The notes under the pieces were generated by a model that was not told the DNA's origin, did not search any database, and saw nothing but the letters and a program-made list of their open reading frames with translations. From the NCBI GenBank assembly GCA_900541135.1, contig UQIG01000002.1, forward strand, positions 1-64,000: 64,000 bases of DNA, in the 5' to 3' direction. Position numbers and translations under genes: made by a program. Positions within the stretch are counted from its first letter, which is position 1. Every line of letters starts with the position of its first letter. The DNA comes from an uncultured Collinsella sp. (GTDB lineage Bacteria > Actinomycetota > Coriobacteriia > Coriobacteriales > Coriobacteriaceae). This document shows, in pieces, positions 23,524 through 32,364 of this stretch.

Positions 23524-26289
23524 ATGGACCAGGACCGCCAAAACAGCCTACGCCGCGACGCACAGAACACGGAGCGCGAGCAGGATTTTACGACCTACCG
23601 CACTGCCCAAAGCTCAAACGATATGGTGCCGACGGTTTTTCGCCGTGGCATCTACCGCACAATCCGAGGCAGTCTTAAGCGCTTCTTGTCAATCGTCGTG
23701 ATCACCGCGCTCGGCGTGAGCGTGATGTGCGGCCTTAAGGCGGGTTGCGAGGACCTGTGCGATTCGGTTGACGCCTACTTCGACCAGCAAAATGTCTATG
23801 ACATTAACGTGCAGTCGACCTATGGCCTGACTGACGATGATCTCGACGCCATCCAAGAGGTCGATGGCGTCGAAACGGCCGAGGGCATCTACACCGAGAC
23901 CGCCTACACCGCCGTGGGCACAACGCGCGAGCGCGTGGTCGTGCAAAGTCTCTCCAAGGAGAATATCGATCAGCCAGTGCTCGTGAACGGCGATTTGCCC
24001 GAGAGCGCCGATGAGGTCGCGGTGACTTCGAAGTTCCTGAAGGCTTCGGGCAAAAAGCTCGGCGATACGGTGAGCTTTGCTGCCAACGATGCGAGCTCGT
24101 CGAACCAAAGCGCCAAGGATCAGTTTGCCGATGGCGATTACACCATCACGGCCGAGGTTCTCGATCCCACTGATGTGAGCTCCGACTCGACGGTCAACGC
24201 CTTCCGTGCCGCCTCGGCGGCGGACTATAAGTTCTATGTGAGCGAGGACGCCGCGACATCTTCTTCCTACTCCGCGGTCCACGTGGTCGTCGAGGGAGCC
24301 AAGGATCTCAACTCATATTCGGATGCCTACGCGGCAAAGATCAATGAGGTCAAGGGCAATATAGAGAAGATCCGCGAGGAGCGTGAGAAGGCGCGCGCTC
24401 AGGAGCTGACGGTCGACACGCCGACAAGCTTGGATGCGGCCGAGCGTCAGACCGCCATGCTCTTTGGGATCGAGCAGGACAACATCAATCGCATGGCCGA
24501 GGGCAGCGACGAGCGTGCGCAGGCGCAAGCCGACCTGGACCAGCGCCGTGCCGCCGCCGACCAACAGTTTGCCGACGCCCGCGCCGAGCTTTCCGACCTG
24601 GGCGAATGCACCTGGTACATCCAGGACCGCGGCAATATCGCAAGCTACTCGAGCGTGGAGAGCGATAGCTCGTCAATTGAAGCCATCGCCACGGTGTTCC
24701 CGTTCATCTTCTTTATCGTCGCCGTGCTCATCAGCCTCACCACCGCCACGCGTATGGTCGAGGAGGAGCGCACGCTTATTGGCCTGTACAAAGCGCTCGG
24801 CTATTCGCGCGGGCGTATTCTGTCCAAATACGTGGACTACTCGCTGTGGGCGTGTCTGATCGGCGGCGTGCTCGGCAACATCATCGGATTTGTGGGCCTG
24901 CCGCTGTTCCTGTTTACGGTGTTCGACGACATGTACTCGCTGCCCCAGATGTTGCTTTCGTACGACATCGTGTCCTCGATCGTTTCGGTGGCGCTGTTTG
25001 CCGTGGGCGTGGTGGGCGCCACGATTATCGCCTGCCGCCACGAGATGGCCGAGACCCCGGCCTCGCTCATGCGCCCCAAGGCCCCGCGCGCCGGCTCGCG
25101 TATCTTGCTCGAGCGCATCGGCTTTATCTGGCGCCGCATGGGCTTCTTAAACAAGGTGGCGGCGCGTAACCTGTTCCGCTACAAAAAGCGTGCCTTTATG
25201 ACCATCTTCGGTATCGCCGGCTGCACGGCGCTCGTGATCTGCGGTATGGGTATTCGTGATACGTCGGTCGCGCTGTCGCCCAAGCAGTACGGCCACGTCA
25301 CGCGCTATGACCTGCTGGCGGTTGCCAATCCCGACGATTTTTCGCAGACGTGCGCGGCATTGGATGAGCGCAGCGCGGCCAAGGATTCTGACGTGACCGT
25401 GACTTCGACGCTGCCGATTATGACCGACAACGTCACCTTTACATTCGGCGGAAAGAGCGAGACCGTGCAGCTGATTGTGGTGCCCGATGACCGCACGAAC
25501 GACCTGGACGACTACGTGCGTCTCGAGGATGAGTCCAAAGAGCCACTGTCTTTGCGTGACGGAGACGTGTATCTGAGCAAGAGTTCACAGCTGGTGCTGG
25601 GGATTCAACCGGGCGATACGGCACACGTCCAGGATTCGTCGCTCAACGTAGCCAAGGTCAAAGTCAGCGACATTTCGCTCAACTATCTGGGCAATACGCT
25701 TTATATGACGCAGGGCACCTATGAGCGCGCGTTCGGTCGAAGCGTGCGCCTTAACGGTGTCTTTGTGCTGCTTAAGGGCTCAACTTCTGACCAGATTGCG
25801 TTTAGCAAGAAGCTTAAGAGCGACGGTTGGCTCACCATCTCAAGCACGGCCGAACATTGGCAGAACTACGAGGCGAACTTTGCGATTATCAATTCCGTCG
25901 TGGTGCTCGTGACCTTTATGGCGGCGTGCCTATCGTTTGTGGTGGTGTTTACGCTGTCCAACACGAATATCTCCGAGCGCGAACGCGAGCTGGCGACCAT
26001 CAAGGTGCTGGGCTTCCGCCGTGGCGAGGTACACCACTACGTCAACAAGGAGACGCTGATCCTCACGGCGATTGGCACCGCACTGGGCGTGCCGCTGGGT
26101 GGCCTGCTTGCCGAGAGCTTTACGTACATCCTGCAGATGCCGTCGCTGTACTTTGACGTCGAAGTCGAGCCGCTGAGCTACGTGCTTGCCGTGGTGCTTT
26201 CCTTCGGCTTTACGATCATCGTCAACCTCGCCACCAACCGGACTCTCAATAAGATCGACATGGTCGGCGCCCTCAAGAGCGCCGAGTAA
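23524..26289 (+). CDS. FtsX-type ABC transporter permease with extracytoplasmic coiled coil
   Basis: 921-aa permease. One membrane helix at ~42-62 (FLSIVVITALGVSVMCG) anchors a large outside region with a MacB-like part and a coiled coil rich in Glu, Arg and Ala (~275-365). A first FtsX domain with three to four helices follows at ~390-510, then a second outside domain and a second FtsX domain at ~780-915 (NERERELATIKVLGFRR-like ISERERELATIKVLGFRRGE). ATG 23524 overlaps nothing; a GTG at 23512 overlapping the ATPase stop is an alternative. Partner of the upstream ATPase. The long coiled coil recalls permeases that sense or expel antimicrobial compounds. Confidence 0.88.
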   Translation: MDQDRQNSLRRDAQNTEREQDFTTYRTAQSSNDMVPTVFRRGIYRTIRGSLKRFLSIVVITALGVSVMCGLKAGCEDLCDSVDAYFDQQNVYDINVQSTYGLTDDDLDAIQEVDGVETAEGIYTETAYTAVGTTRERVVVQSLSKENIDQPVLVNGDLPESADEVAVTSKFLKASGKKLGDTVSFAANDASSSNQSAKDQFADGDYTITAEVLDPTDVSSDSTVNAFRAASAADYKFYVSEDAATSSSYSAVHVVVEGAKDLNSYSDAYAAKINEVKGNIEKIREEREKARAQELTVDTPTSLDAAERQTAMLFGIEQDNINRMAEGSDERAQAQADLDQRRAAADQQFADARAELSDLGECTWYIQDRGNIASYSSVESDSSSIEAIATVFPFIFFIVAVLISLTTATRMVEEERTLIGLYKALGYSRGRILSKYVDYSLWACLIGGVLGNIIGFVGLPLFLFTVFDDMYSLPQMLLSYDIVSSIVSVALFAVGVVGATIIACRHEMAETPASLMRPKAPRAGSRILLERIGFIWRRMGFLNKVAARNLFRYKKRAFMTIFGIAGCTALVICGMGIRDTSVALSPKQYGHVTRYDLLAVANPDDFSQTCAALDERSAAKDSDVTVTSTLPIMTDNVTFTFGGKSETVQLIVVPDDRTNDLDDYVRLEDESKEPLSLRDGDVYLSKSSQLVLGIQPGDTAHVQDSSLNVAKVKVSDISLNYLGNTLYMTQGTYERAFGRSVRLNGVFVLLKGSTSDQIAFSKKLKSDGWLTISSTAEHWQNYEANFAIINSVVVLVTFMAACLSFVVVFTLSNTNISERERELATIKVLGFRRGEVHHYVNKETLILTAIGTALGVPLGGLLAESFTYILQMPSLYFDVEVEPLSYVLAVVLSFGFTIIVNLATNRTLNKIDMVGALKSAE

Positions 26290-26323
26290 CCTGCCAAAAA
26301 GGGACAGGTTTATTATGGCAGGT
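26289..26323. repeat. GGGAC-loop hairpin, copy G3
   Basis: Arms ACCTGCCAAAA and TTATGGCAGGT around the 13-base loop AGGGACAGGTTTA, starting on the last base of the permease stop codon. Followed by GGTTTTATC; it may double as a terminator. Confidence 0.75.
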
Positions 26324-26405
26324 TTTATCTGGCCAAACGCCGGGCAACCATTAGGTGGCCCGGCGTTTGCCCCGTTTTGCTGGGGATGTTTGTCGCTCAG
26401 TGCTC

Positions 26406-26726
26406 TTACTGTCCAATCCAGTGTTGCGCATAGCTCTTAATGTCCTCGGTAAAACCGTCAAGGTCGTCAAGGGTGATCACGCTGTCGATAAGCAAATTGG
26501 CTATCTCGCGGTGCATTGTGCTGCGGCGAATATCGTTTGCAATTACGCCTGAGGACAGCTTGTCTCTATTGAGGTGCTCTTCTAGTGCCCAAAATCTACT
26601 GGACGCTTCGCTGTCGCCGTTCAGTATCTCAACGTACTGGCCGATGAGCTTTTCCATATAACGTTCTTGCCATTGAGGAAGCATTTTCTTAAACAGCTTC
26701 CAGTCGCTTTCGGCTACGTCGCGCAT
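26406..26726 (-). CDS. Small conserved hypothetical protein
   Basis: 106-aa acidic, helix-rich cytoplasmic protein starting MRDVAESDWKLFKKMLPQW, a pattern I recognise from uncharacterised Firmicutes and Actinobacteria proteins (sometimes mislabelled multidrug transporter although it has no membrane segment). ATG 26726 follows GGAGG; the longer frame to 26768 lacks a site. Pattern of charged helices EEHLNRDKLSSGVIANDI. No function can be given. It lies alone downstream of the exporter genes on the opposite strand. Confidence 0.65.
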   Translation of the reverse strand: MRDVAESDWKLFKKMLPQWQERYMEKLIGQYVEILNGDSEASSRFWALEEHLNRDKLSSGVIANDIRRSTMHREIANLLIDSVITLDDLDGFTEDIKSYAQHWIGQ

Positions 26727-26854
26727 ATGTCCTCCGCTCGTCAAACGGGCTTTCCATTTGCCTTTCATTCTATTTTGTTTTCGCCCGCAAGCGTTGATGA
26801 GAGGCTCTCTTTAGCCTTCGAGATTGGGCTTGAATGGGTTGTATGCCACAAAAC

Positions 26855-26994
26855 GGGCCTATCTACTACGTTTAATTGGATACCCTCAACTATGCCGGGA
26901 AAACGAAAAATAAAACCGCAGGTAGAAGGCCTGTCGATTTTCGAAAAGGGTGGTCATGGTTGGCCCCATCGAGTTAAACGTAGTAGATAGCCCC
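26855..26994. repeat. Long palindromic element with 21-base arms
   Basis: Arms 26855-26875 and 26974-26994 (GGGCCTATCTACTACG...) pair with one mismatch. The 98-base interior has a second imperfect stem, CAACTATGCC against GGTCATGGTTG. It is unlike the H family in loop sequence. No gene is visible in 26727-27179 apart from this and the next element. Confidence 0.65.
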
Positions 26995-27055
26995 TTTTCG
27001 TGGCGGACCATCAAACGAACGCCGACGCTTGTGCTGTAGCCGCTCCGATCATTCG

Positions 27056-27126
27056 TAAGTTGCGGTGGAATAGTTCCTAAACTCGACTACTCAAGGCTAA
27101 AACCGAAACTATATCACCGCAACTTA
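27056..27126. repeat. K-family hairpin, copy K1 (27-base loop)
   Basis: Arms TAAGTTGCGGTGGAATAGTT (continuing CC) and GAAACTATATCACCGCAACT (continuing TA) around a 27-base loop. Arms are nearly those of K2 at 34909. It is followed by GGAGGGATGGGC and an ACTAG motif also present next to K2. It lies just past the 3' end of the membrane-tailed XRE gene. Confidence 0.75.
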
Positions 27127-27179
27127 GGAGGGATGGGCGGGGGAGTACTAGTTGGGTGCTGCTGTCGGGCTGGGATGGT

Positions 27180-28118
27180 TTAGGCTCGCTTGCGATGCTT
27201 CCATTGTTTACGGCACCAACGCATGAGTGCTTTTACGACCGGGATGGTGATGAGGATTACCCAGGCGGGATGGGGTTGCCCCAGGCGGAGCCACATGTAG
27301 AGGAACCATGTCTCGGCGCTGACTGAATAGACGACATCGATCAGCTTAGATAAGTGGCGTTGGTCGATAAAGTCGCCAAGCGCGTAGTAGATGGGAATCA
27401 GAAAGACGAGGAAGAGTCCCGTAGCCCATGTGCCGTAGACAATGCCGAGCACCAGATAGGCGAGGGCGACAAGCGCGGGGAAGGGGAATTTGTTCCATGT
27501 ACGTCCGACCTTGGTGTGGAAATGCTTGCCATGATGGTCGAGCTTGTCGTGTGCTTCCTTCCAGCTGGAAAACGTCTCGCCGTCGATGGTGACGGTGCCG
27601 TCGTCATTGGTGTGCACACTATGTCCATCGTCCTCAAGCGTATCGATATGCAATCCGCCCGGCCCCACATGCACCTCTTCGCCCTTGCGCTCGTTGGTCA
27701 CATGGATGCCGCTCCAGCCAACATGGACTTCCTCGCCTTTATTGGGATCAATGACGTGGATGCCGCGCGCGAGGGAAATATCGACAAGTGGTTTGTCGCC
27801 GCAATCGGCGTGCTCAGTAGAAGCCTCAGCCTCCTCAGCCCTATCTGAAGCTTTGGCGCCGGCGTCGCTGTCCCGTGCCTCATCATCAGCCTGCGAGTCA
27901 TCAGTGCTATCCACCGTCTCCCCATACAACAGCTCATCCAGCGACACGCCATACAACGCGGCGAGCGCAATAAGGTTATCGGTATCGGGCGAGGATTCGC
28001 TGCGCTCCCATTTACTGACAGCTTGGCGACTCACACCCAGCTGGGCGGCAAGCGCCTCCTGAGAAAGCCCGGCAGCCTTGCGGCGATTAACGAGCCGCTG
28101 CGCCATCGCAAGATCCAT
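27180..28118 (-). CDS. Membrane-anchored XRE-family regulator
   Basis: 312-aa protein. Residues 5-60 are a canonical Cro/C1 HTH (RRKAAGLSQEALAAQLGVSR, QAVSKWERSESSPDTDNL). An acidic linker (~75-110) and a His/Gly-rich segment follow in which KGEEVHVG occurs twice (~135 and ~155), then two hydrophobic hairpins (~225-260 and ~270-300) that place the C-terminus in the membrane. Such fusions may sense envelope signals. AAAGGAAC precedes ATG 28118; the frame up to 28133 is less likely. Repeats ACCGGTAGC upstream may be its operators. Confidence 0.8.
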   Translation of the reverse strand: MDLAMAQRLVNRRKAAGLSQEALAAQLGVSRQAVSKWERSESSPDTDNLIALAALYGVSLDELLYGETVDSTDDSQADDEARDSDAGAKASDRAEEAEASTEHADCGDKPLVDISLARGIHVIDPNKGEEVHVGWSGIHVTNERKGEEVHVGPGGLHIDTLEDDGHSVHTNDDGTVTIDGETFSSWKEAHDKLDHHGKHFHTKVGRTWNKFPFPALVALAYLVLGIVYGTWATGLFLVFLIPIYYALGDFIDQRHLSKLIDVVYSVSAETWFLYMWLRLGQPHPAWVILITIPVVKALMRWCRKQWKHRKRA

Positions 28119-28173
28119 GACAGTTCCTTTCATGTGGTGACCGTAATCGAATGAGCCGAGTATGCCGAGAACA

Positions 28174-28239
28174 ACCGGTAGCGACCACCATTTCTAGTTA
28201 GAATCTGCCCCAACCCTACCGCAACTACCGGTAGCAACC
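28174..28239 (-). promoter_or_regulatory. Repeated ACCGGTAG sites upstream of the XRE gene
   Basis: ACCGGTAGCGACC (28174-28186) and ACCGGTAGCAACC (28227-28239) are direct repeats 53 bases apart; the second sits in the perfect palindrome CTACCGGTAG (28225-28234). Placement before an XRE gene suggests autoregulatory sites. Confidence 0.4.
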
Positions 28240-28367
28240 CCTAACGACCAGCCATTTCAGGACAAATGTCGGTGCTACTCTCAGCTAAGAGCCTGCAACA
28301 TCCCAAAATCTCAGCCCACGCACCCGCAGTAAGAAGACGAATAGCCTCGGCCTCCCCAGTCACCGTA

Positions 28368-28488
28368 GGAGGCCCCAGGGCTTACCTCCCAAATCTTTCC
28401 GCAGGACGGAAGGATCCCGCCGCGCGAAGCGCACGGCGGGATCCTGACATGTCCGAGGACGATTTGGGAGGTAAGCCCTGGGGTCTCC
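28368..28488. repeat. H-family structured element, copy H4
   Basis: Outer arms of 28 bases (28368-28395, 28461-28488) with one mismatch, inner arms GGATCCCGCCG/CGGCGGGATCC, and the internal loops TTTCCGCAGGAC and CATGTCCGAGGAC, the same as in H1 while the arms are different. It lies 23 bases beyond the pfkA stop. Bases 28240-28367 hold nothing else I can support. Confidence 0.85.
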
Positions 28489-28511
28489 GATGAGAGCAGT
28501 TTCGGCCGAGG

Positions 28512-29591
28512 CTATTCGTCGCCGAAGCTGATGCCCAACGCCTTGGCCTCGCGCACAAGATCGCTCTGGAGGTCGACATACTTGAGCTTGCCGGCGACAT
28601 CCTCGAGCGGCATGTGACACATCTTGCCGTCACGCAGGGCGATCATGTAGCCAAACTCGCCGCGTAGACAGCCCAGTGCCGCCTCGACGCCGCACTGGGT
28701 CGCAAAGATGCGGTCCTGGGCGTCGGGCTGGCCGCCGCGCTGCGTGTGGCCGGGGATGGCGACGCGGGTCTCGCGACCGGTCTTGGCCTCGATCTCCTTG
28801 GCGATGTCGTAGACGATCGACGGGCTCGTGCGCTCGGCGAGTTTCTTCTTGTACTCCTTCTTGGACAGCGCCGCGTCCTCCTTGGAAATAGCGCCCTCGG
28901 CGACGGCCACGATGGTAAAGCGGCTGCCGGTCTCCATGCGATGTTCGATGGTCTTGATGACGTTTTCCATGTCGTAAGGGATCTCTGGAATCAGGATGAC
29001 GTCCGCGCCGCCCGCGACGCCGGCGTACAGTGGAATCCAGCCAACCTTGTGGCCCATGATCTCGATAACGAACACGCGGCCGTGGCTCGAAGCGGTGGTG
29101 TGAATGTCGTCGATGCACTTGGTGGCGACGTCGATGGCGCTCGTAAAGCCAAACGTCAGCTCGGTGCCCCAGGTGTCGTTATCGATGGTCTTGGGCAGCG
29201 CGATAACGTTGAGGCCCTCTTCGCGCAGGCGGTTGGCGGTCTTGGTGGAGCCGTTACCGCCCAGCATAAACAGGCAGTCGAGCTGCAGCTTATGATAGGT
29301 GTGGACCATCGCCGGCACCTTCTCGACACCATCGGCCTCGGGGGTATCCAGACGCTTGAACGGTGTGCGGCTCGTGCCCAGGATGGTGCCGCCGCGGGTG
29401 AGGATGCCGCTAAAATCGGCGGGCGTCATGACGCGGAACCTGCTGTAGATAAGGCCCTGATAGCCGTCCTCAAAGCCATAAATCTCGATAGGTTCTTCGC
29501 TATTGGTCATAAGCGTTTTGACAATGCCGCGCATGGTGGCGTTGAGCGCCTGGCAGTCGCCGCCACTAGTAAGAAGACCGATCCTAAGCAT
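28512..29591 (-). CDS. pfkA: 6-phosphofructokinase
   Basis: 359-aa PfkA-family enzyme phosphorylating fructose-6-phosphate. N-terminal GLLTSGGDCQALNA and the catalytic PKTIDND (D137) are clear. The phosphoryl-donor site reads GGNGS (111-115) with K134 before TIDND. In characterised enzymes Gly after GG(D/E) goes with ATP use and Lys in PKTIDND is common in PPi-using or group III enzymes, so the donor is uncertain. GGAAGG precedes ATG 29591. H4 follows as 3' element. Normal length for the family. Confidence 0.9.
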   Translation of the reverse strand: MLRIGLLTSGGDCQALNATMRGIVKTLMTNSEEPIEIYGFEDGYQGLIYSRFRVMTPADFSGILTRGGTILGTSRTPFKRLDTPEADGVEKVPAMVHTYHKLQLDCLFMLGGNGSTKTANRLREEGLNVIALPKTIDNDTWGTELTFGFTSAIDVATKCIDDIHTTASSHGRVFVIEIMGHKVGWIPLYAGVAGGADVILIPEIPYDMENVIKTIEHRMETGSRFTIVAVAEGAISKEDAALSKKEYKKKLAERTSPSIVYDIAKEIEAKTGRETRVAIPGHTQRGGQPDAQDRIFATQCGVEAALGCLRGEFGYMIALRDGKMCHMPLEDVAGKLKYVDLQSDLVREAKALGISFGDE

Positions 29592-29629
29592 GGTGAATCC
29601 TTCCGGGCAAGTTATAACATGCGCATAAG

Positions 29630-29664
29630 TTTACCCCCGCACACTGTTGATGCGGGGGTAAAAC
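29630..29664 (-). terminator. Terminator downstream of the Ntn-hydrolase gene
   Basis: TTTACCCCCGCA and TGCGGGGGTAAA around a 9-base loop; T/A-rich on both sides, so it can act in both directions. It separates the hydrolase gene from pfkA. Confidence 0.7.
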
Positions 29665-29731
29665 GTGTTAGCTCAAGCGTATAGAAATGTAAACAACGTC
29701 AGGCGGGCGTAAGGACGACGGTGCCAGCTCC

Positions 29732-30817
29732 TTACAGTGCGAAGGCGTCGACGTCGCTCCAGTGACGGCGCAGCGTGATGGCGGCAGCGGGCTCGGTATT
29801 GTCAAAGACGACCGACCACTGCGTGTTGCTGGTGATGTCTTCCGGATTGGGCTCTTGCGCCGCAGCGCGCAGGGCTTTCCAAGCGACTGTCTCGTCCTGG
29901 GCGCCGGCATGGGCGTCAAGGATATCGGCGATTGCGACGGCGCGCTCTTTACCATGGCCCAGCTCGCCATTCTTTTGGTTGGGCAGCACTTCGTCACCAT
30001 AGCAGGCGTAGAAGTTCGTGACCTGGCGCACGGGCGTCGCCTTGCATGCGCGGTCGGGATCGCGCGGATCCCACTCCACCACCCGTGCGTCACCGGCGGC
30101 GTCGTTGATAAAGAAGTGGTAATCGCGTCCTGCCATGGCGTGCATGTCGTAGGCGGAAAGCAGGTCGACAGCTTCTTGCGTGGTGGCGGCACGGTCGAGC
30201 ACCAGACGGATGGCGAGCGAGGTATTGATGACGGGGCGTTGCGTGTCCTGGTCACAGGGCTTGGAATCCAGAGTGAGTACGGCAATGGACACGCCGCATT
30301 CGTTAACACCGTCGAGCTGGGCAAATGGGCCCATGAGTGCGGCGGCGCGTCCGGCGAAGGAGTCAAGTGGAGTGTTAACGCCCAGGTTGTTAAGGGCGGC
30401 AAAGCCGATGGAGGCATAGCCGCCGCGTGGGTGATTGCGCACCAGCAGCGCCGAGGTGTCGTCTTTAAAGTCGTAATTGCGACCGGTGCGCACGCGGCCT
30501 TCGGCATCTACGGCGACAAAAGCGCTGCAGGCAAACTGGGGCGCCTGGACATGTACCGGCACACCGGGCAGCACCTGCGCCACCACGGCATCGATGTAGG
30601 CCTGGTCGTCGCGCACGCCAGCGGCGATGATGCGATCAAGATCGTAGTCGTAGGCGATGTCGATTGCGTACAGGTCATAGCCATCCGCGTAGCCGGTCAA
30701 GCGTTTGAGCGACGCGGCGGACTTGATTTGCTTGCGGTAAACGATGCCGGCGGCAGCGGCAAGGCCGACGGCGACACCCGCGACACCGCAGGCGATGGCA
30801 ATGTTACGTGACTTCAT
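29732..30817 (-). CDS. Membrane-anchored linear amide C-N hydrolase (Ntn family)
   Basis: 361-aa protein of the choloylglycine hydrolase/acyltransferase superfamily. A signal-anchor helix spans ~5-27 (IAIACGVAGVAVGLAAAAG). The likely nucleophile is C97 in QFACSAFVAVDAEGRVRTG, followed by the typical GRNYDF. NNLGVNTPLD and GVNECGVSIAVLTLD match the conserved Asn/Gly blocks. In bile-salt hydrolases the Cys is N-terminal after Met removal; here ~96 residues precede it, so activation needs internal processing. A bile-acid or N-acyl amino-acid substrate is plausible but unproven. Divergent from the M18 peptidase gene. Confidence 0.75.
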   Translation of the reverse strand: MKSRNIAIACGVAGVAVGLAAAAGIVYRKQIKSAASLKRLTGYADGYDLYAIDIAYDYDLDRIIAAGVRDDQAYIDAVVAQVLPGVPVHVQAPQFACSAFVAVDAEGRVRTGRNYDFKDDTSALLVRNHPRGGYASIGFAALNNLGVNTPLDSFAGRAAALMGPFAQLDGVNECGVSIAVLTLDSKPCDQDTQRPVINTSLAIRLVLDRAATTQEAVDLLSAYDMHAMAGRDYHFFINDAAGDARVVEWDPRDPDRACKATPVRQVTNFYACYGDEVLPNQKNGELGHGKERAVAIADILDAHAGAQDETVAWKALRAAAQEPNPEDITSNTQWSVVFDNTEPAAAITLRRHWSDVDAFAL

Positions 30818-30978
30818 GACGGCTCCTCTCGTCCTGTTAGCGTAATTGTCGCAAAAGGTGCACGGGCATGATGGCTCAACTTGGCGAGCGGCGCGGGATT
30901 AAACACGGAATGAAGAGTGCGGCGCTGGCGCGGCGGGGTATGCTGGAAGGGACCATCAACCCAGCGAAAGGGGAGAGC

Positions 30979-32364
30979 ATGACGGATCAGGAAACGCCCG
31001 AGCGCGCGCATGTGACGGCCGACGATATCGAGGCCGCCAACGACCTCATCGACTTTATCGAGGCATGTCCCAGCATGTTCCATACGGCGGCGACCATTAT
31101 GGCCGAGCTCGACGAGGCGGGCTTTACCTACCTGCCCGAGAACGCGGCGTGGGACATCGAGCCGGGCGGGCGTTATTACACGCAGCGCAATACCTCGAGC
31201 GTTATTGCCTTTAAGGTGGGCGAGGACCTGACCGCGACGTGGGGCGAGGACGGCGTTGCCGGTGACTATCATTTTCAGCTCACGGCGTCGCACAGCGACT
31301 CGCCGACGTTTAAGGTTAAGGCCGTGCCCGAGCTCGACGGCGCGGGCGAGACGCTGCGCCTGAACACAGAGGCCTACGGCGGCATGATCGACTACACCTG
31401 GTTCGACCGTCCGCTGGCACTCGCGGGCCGCGTGCTGGTACGCGAGGGCGACCGTATTGAGAGCCGCCTGCTTGCCACCGAGCGCGAGGTCGCTATTATC
31501 CCGAGCCTTGCCATCCACATGAACCGCGGCGTTAACGAGGGCTTTGCGCCTAATCGTGCTGTCGACCTGTGCCCGCTCATCAGCGCCGGTGACCTTAAGC
31601 AGGGCGACTTTGATGCTCTGATCGCCGACGAACTGGACGTTGAGCCCGAGCAGATCCTGGGTCGCGACCTGTTCCTGGTCAATCGTCAGGATGCGCGCAT
31701 TTGGGGCTGGGCCGACGAGTTTATCTCGACGCCCAAGCTTGACGACCTGGCCTGCGCCTACACCTCGCTACAGGCATTTTTGGGCGCCGAGAACGCGCGC
31801 GACGTCTCGGTCTTCTGCTGTTTTGATAACGAGGAGGTTGGTTCCGAGACCAAACAGGGCGCCATGTCAACGTTCTTGGCCGATGCATTGCGCCGCATTA
31901 ACGGATCGCTGGGCTTTGACGACGAGTCGTATCATCGCGCCCTTGCCGCATCGATGCTCGTGAGCTGCGACAACGCGCATGCCGTGCACCCCAACCACGC
32001 CGAGAAGTGCGATGCGCGCAACCAGGTTGTGCTCAACGGCGGCATCGTCATCAAGGAAGCCGCCAACCAGCACTATTGTACCGATGCCTTTAGCCGCGCG
32101 GTGTTCCAAGCTATTTGCGATGACGCCGACGTGCCCACGCAGGCCTTCGCCAACAAGAGCGATATGGCCGGCGGATCCACGCTCGGCAATCTGTCCAATA
32201 TGCAGGCGAGCATGCATGCCGTGGACGTGGGCCTGCCGCAGCTGGCCATGCACTCGAGCTACGAGACCGGCGGCGTGCGCGACGTGATGTACGCCATCCG
32301 CGCTCTCACCGCCTTCTACGAGCGCAACCTAACCATCAACGGCGCCGAAAGCGTGGAGCTCTAA
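30979..32364 (+). CDS. M18-family aminopeptidase
   Basis: 461-aa zinc aminopeptidase of the M18 (aspartyl aminopeptidase/ApeA) family, releasing acidic or aromatic N-terminal residues in the cytoplasm. Metal and catalytic motifs: TASHSDSPTFKVK (His ligand), FDNEEVGSETKQGA (Asp, Glu pair), HAVHPNHAEKCD and near the end LAMHSSYETGG. AAAGGGGAG precedes ATG 30979; the upstream extension to 30868 lacks a site. Divergent from the Ntn hydrolase. Confidence 0.9.
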   Translation: MTDQETPERAHVTADDIEAANDLIDFIEACPSMFHTAATIMAELDEAGFTYLPENAAWDIEPGGRYYTQRNTSSVIAFKVGEDLTATWGEDGVAGDYHFQLTASHSDSPTFKVKAVPELDGAGETLRLNTEAYGGMIDYTWFDRPLALAGRVLVREGDRIESRLLATEREVAIIPSLAIHMNRGVNEGFAPNRAVDLCPLISAGDLKQGDFDALIADELDVEPEQILGRDLFLVNRQDARIWGWADEFISTPKLDDLACAYTSLQAFLGAENARDVSVFCCFDNEEVGSETKQGAMSTFLADALRRINGSLGFDDESYHRALAASMLVSCDNAHAVHPNHAEKCDARNQVVLNGGIVIKEAANQHYCTDAFSRAVFQAICDDADVPTQAFANKSDMAGGSTLGNLSNMQASMHAVDVGLPQLAMHSSYETGGVRDVMYAIRALTAFYERNLTINGAESVEL

